NCBI GenBank assembly: GCA_022225965.2
Contig: JAKJXP020000094.1
Coordinates: 124,001 to 188,000 of the forward strand
Origin: Diatrype stigma
Taxonomy: Eukaryota; Ascomycota; Sordariomycetes; Xylariales; Diatrypaceae
DNA length: 64,000 nt
Direction of reading: 5' to 3'
Part shown: positions 60,944-64,000 of the stretch, one piece after another
How positions within the stretch are numbered: the first letter of the stretch is position 1
How the letters are laid out: each line of letters opens with the position of its first letter
The notes under the pieces: model-generated
The model's input: the letters and a program-made list of their open reading frames with translations, nothing else
The model's database searches: none
What the model was told of the DNA's origin: nothing
Position numbers and translations under genes: made by a program

Positions 60944-63884
60944 GATTTAACGACCTTTCGTATTAAATACGAAACGTATAAATACAAAATAATACCGTTT
61001 GGCCTTATTAACGATTTTTCGACTTTTTAACGGTTCATTAACGATATTTTATTCGATTATTTCGACCAGTTTTGTAACATATATATCGACGATATTTTAA
61101 TTTTTTTCGATAACAAAAAGAAATACGTCGAATACGTAAATAAGATTTTGGCTTGCTTTAAGCAAGCTGGATTATAAATCGATTTAACCAAATGCGAATT
61201 CCATATTACGGAAACCAAATATTTAGGCTTTATTATTGGAACTAAAGGAATAACAGTAAACCCAGCGAAAATTAAGATTATTAAAAATTAAAAAACGCCA
61301 AAAAACATTAAGGAAGTCCAATTTTTTTTCGGATTTTGTAATTTTTATAAACGCTTTATACGAAAGTTTAAAAAAATCGTACGTCCATTATAAAAATTAA
61401 CGAAAAAAAATGAATTGTTTTATATAACGAATAGGCAAATCGAAGCCTTCGTTTACTTAAAACGATACATAATAACGGCGTTTATATTTCATTATTCTTT
61501 TTACGACTTTAAAACAAAAATAAAAACTAATGCATTTAATGAAATTATAACAGGCGCATTGTTCTAAAAAAAAAACGGGATTTAATAACTAGCATTCGGT
61601 AGCGTATTTTTTTGAAATAATATAAAATGCTAAGCATAATTACGGAATATATAATAAAAAAATGCTTACAGTAATGCGCGCATTATAATGCTAACGAACG
61701 GAACTAATTGGATTATAAATTTCTCGTTTTTTTATCGTAATAACAAATCATTACGTATTAAAATATTTTGGAACAAAGTAATTGCTAAATTTACGGCAAG
61801 CCGGTTAAACGGAATTACTTTCTTAATATAATTTCGTCATTATTTATCGCCCTAAAACGGAAAACGTTTTGGCTAATGCCTTAATAAGGAAATCGAAAAA
61901 CCTGCGTATATAAAAAGCAAAAAAGGATACATATTATACGATAATTTTCTTTTAGCTTATAAAACCGGAAAAAATAATAAAAACAATAGCGTTTTAAAAA
62001 ATAACTTATTTGTTTAATTCCGAAATATTAAACGCTGGAAAAAAATCGAAATATACTTTTATATTCGCACTAAATAAAGGCATAAATCCGCCCGAACTAT
62101 TAAAAATCGCTTTAACCGATAAGGTATTACAAATTAATGCTAATAACGAATAATTAAATCATTACCGAAATAAAACAATTAATCCGAATATATATATATA
62201 CGACTATGGATATTCCATAAATAGGAAATTTATATTTTTTCGAAAGAAACTTATTATTTTAAACGAAAAAAACTTAAAAACGTTTCTTTTAACGGAAATA
62301 TATTTACGGTTAGCCATAAGATATCCGGGCTAATATAAAACCCGTTAATTAATAAACCAAAGGTATTAATGGCCTAATTGGGCTTTTAATATTACCCGGT
62401 TCGTTAAGAATTATCCTTATAAGGCAATCAAATACTTCAAAAATAAGACTCCAGGATTTTTAAAGCCCCTGCCCGTATTATTACGAATTTAGTAACATAT
62501 CGTAATGGATTTTAAATTAATGCCAACAAATAAAACAGGGAAAAATAACTTATTGGTAATAATTTGCCGCTTAAGAAAACGTTTTTAAACGGTTTTATAT
62601 ACGAAAGTTGCTATAGCTAAAAATGCGGCGTTAATGTATTATAAAAAACCATTCCGCATATACGGAATATCCGAATTAATTATTAATAACCGTAATTCTT
62701 AATTTATTTCCGACTTTACGAATGAACTATTTAAAATTATAAGATTTAAATTAAAGCTAACTTTCGTAAGGCATTTTTAAATAACGAAACAAACGAAAAT
62801 CATATATAAATAAAATAACCAACGGTTACGCCCCTTTATTAATCACTATTAAGATAATTAAGTAATCGTAATGCCGGCAATAAACGCAATATAAGCAGCA
62901 TTATTTTATATATTAATTAATATGATATCATATAAACTAAAGCGAAATTTCGATATGCCTTTATCCTTTAATTAGGAATATCGTATTATTAACTTCGACG
63001 GAATAATAATCCGGGAAAAAATTAACCGCTAAAATGCATAAGCAATTATAGAAACACTTCAAAAATACTTAGAAACCGCAAGAGCGACGATATTAAAAAC
63101 GCAAGAACGAATAAAAGCTTAAATAAATAGGTATCGAAAAAAACCGGATTTCGAATATAAAGAAACAGGCCTAAAAAATAAAGTATACATTATTAAAAAA
63201 ATAAGTACCGAAATAAACCGTTTTAGCAATAAACTGGACTATCCGTTAATTCGAAATTACTATGTAATTATAAAAATACGAAAACACTTTTACGTTTTGG
63301 ATTTACCTAATTCTTAAAAAGGCTTTAAGGTTTTTTATACGAATCGATTATAAAAATACCCCAATAATTCTTTACCGAATTAAGTACCGAATAATCCTAA
63401 GAAAAACGAAATTAATCCCAACGGAAAAAAAGAATAAGAAATTAAAAAAATCCTGGCTTTTCGAACCTATTATGGCAAATTATAATATCAAGTCCAATAA
63501 AAAAGTTAAAATCCAAATCCGGAATAATACGATACGAAAGAATTTAAGAATAATTCCCTAGCGTTAAAAAAGTATTACGATAAATACTTTAAATAGCCGG
63601 GTTCCCTATTGCGATTAAAAAAATAACGGCGAACCGCGAAATACGACGAATTCGAAGCACCGTACGAAAACGATAATAAGCCCTAAAAAACTATAACCAA
63701 ATACCAATTAAGACGACGCAAAATGAAAGGAAAATAAAAAAGGCATTAGATATATATAAGCCATTATAAAAAAAATTTTGCATATTGCCGAATATATAAA
63801 ACTGCTAGCTATTAAGTTATAAAAAAAAGCTTATAACGCAACGATTTATTAACGGATTTAAGGGTATCCCTTTATTACTTAAAA

Positions 63885-63967
63885 AGCATTCGGATTCGAA
63901 TTCCGGCCGGACAATTATTTTTTTTCCTACAAAGTTTCGGAACGAGACTTTTTCTTCGAAGGGGGGG
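63885..63967 (+). other. 3' module of element 3: T-arm-like sequence, oligo-T, hairpin, purine tract
   Basis: In order: TCGGATTCGAATTCCGG (T-arm-like; CCGGGTTCGAACCCCGG if RIP changes are reverted), CCGGACAA, a T-rich run, the hairpin AAAGTTTCG-GAA-CGAGACTTT, and the purine tract. Same order as in element 1. Confidence 0.6.
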
Positions 63968-64000
63968 TGATATTATGGTACATACAAGCTATATATATAC
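63968..64000 (+). repeat. 3' LTR of element 3 (start only)
   Basis: TGATATTATGG and the following GCTATATATATAC repeat the beginning of the 5' LTR at 57084. The LTR continues outside the window. Confidence 0.8.

Larger units (their letters stand above)
57084..64000 (+). mobile_element. Element 3: Ty3/gypsy chromovirus, runs beyond right edge
   Basis: 5' LTR 57084-57306, 3' LTR starting at 63968. Plus-strand order: a gag start (57440), a CCHC knuckle in which Cys/His became Tyr (59030-59080, RYFNYKQTSYIFRNC), protease (about 59,350, LADTEANSYLFI, with DTGA changed to DTEA), RT (60,540-61,230, YIDDILIFF still present), RNase H, integrase (62,290-63,300, HIVMDFKLMP) and a chromodomain (63,440-63,600, YGKL, NPNPE, YDTKEFKNNSLALKKYYDKY). 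The purine tract GAAGGGGGGG (63958-63967) abuts the 3' LTR. It interrupts element 2. Stops are abundant; not functional. Confidence 0.92.

Noticed and set aside
1..64000. tRNA, rRNA, CRISPR, bacterial operons or phage genes
   Set aside because: None seen; introns, gene families and retroelements show a fungal nuclear chromosome.

Overview
The window comes from a filamentous ascomycete, most likely a Sordariomycete-type mould. The evidence is short GT-AG introns (about 55-250 nt, many with CTAAC/CTGAC branch points), families typical of moulds (a HET-domain protein, a berberine-bridge-type FAD oxidase, a GMC oxidoreductase, an MCT-type MFS carrier, a short polyQ C2H2 regulator) and an AT-rich block of LTR retrotransposons whose differences have the signature of repeat-induced point mutation (RIP).

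Layout. The left 45 kb is gene-bearing and GC-balanced: (1) a minus-strand gene running off the left edge that joins a stonustoxin-like (SNTX/MACPF) region to a Cys-rich segment and a P-loop GTPase; (2) an MDR oxidoreductase; (3) mitochondrial HMG-CoA lyase; (4) a four-exon fungal multi-pass membrane protein of unknown function; (5) a small coiled-coil protein; (6) vacuolar ATPase subunit B (vma-2); (7) a secreted galactose mutarotase with a GPI-anchor signal encoded in frame just after its stop codon; (8) a HET-domain protein; (9) a GMC flavoenzyme; (10) a C2H2 zinc-finger protein; (11) a cupin; (12) an MFS carrier; (13) an amino-acid/choline-type permease; (14) a MYND protein; (15) a glutathionyl-hydroquinone-reductase-like GST; (16) a flavin oxidase of the BBE family. 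Genes 9-16 look like the tailoring, transport and regulation part of a metabolic cluster without a visible backbone enzyme; this is inference from content only.

From 45,267 to the right edge the sequence is AT-rich and holds three LTR retroelements. Element 1 (45,267-52,181, minus strand) is a complete chromovirus with 232-bp LTRs and a 5-bp target duplication (ATACG). Element 2 (about 52,187-57,083, plus) is a Ty1/copia element cut within its reverse transcriptase. Element 3 (57,084 to beyond the edge, plus) is a second chromovirus, inserted in element 2. All are full of stop codons, mainly from CAA/CAG to TAA/TAG changes, and should be dead.

Functionally the window combines housekeeping metabolism (leucine/ketone-body catabolism, vacuolar acidification, galactose use) with two possible self/non-self or defence genes (SNTX-GTPase, HET) and an accessory oxidoreductase/transporter stretch next to heterochromatin-like repeats. 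The best candidates for something new are the SNTX-GTPase gene, the stop codon in front of a GPI signal, and a conserved tRNA-T-arm-like plus hairpin module shared by the 3' ends of both chromoviruses. All exon models, alignments and counts were made by eye.
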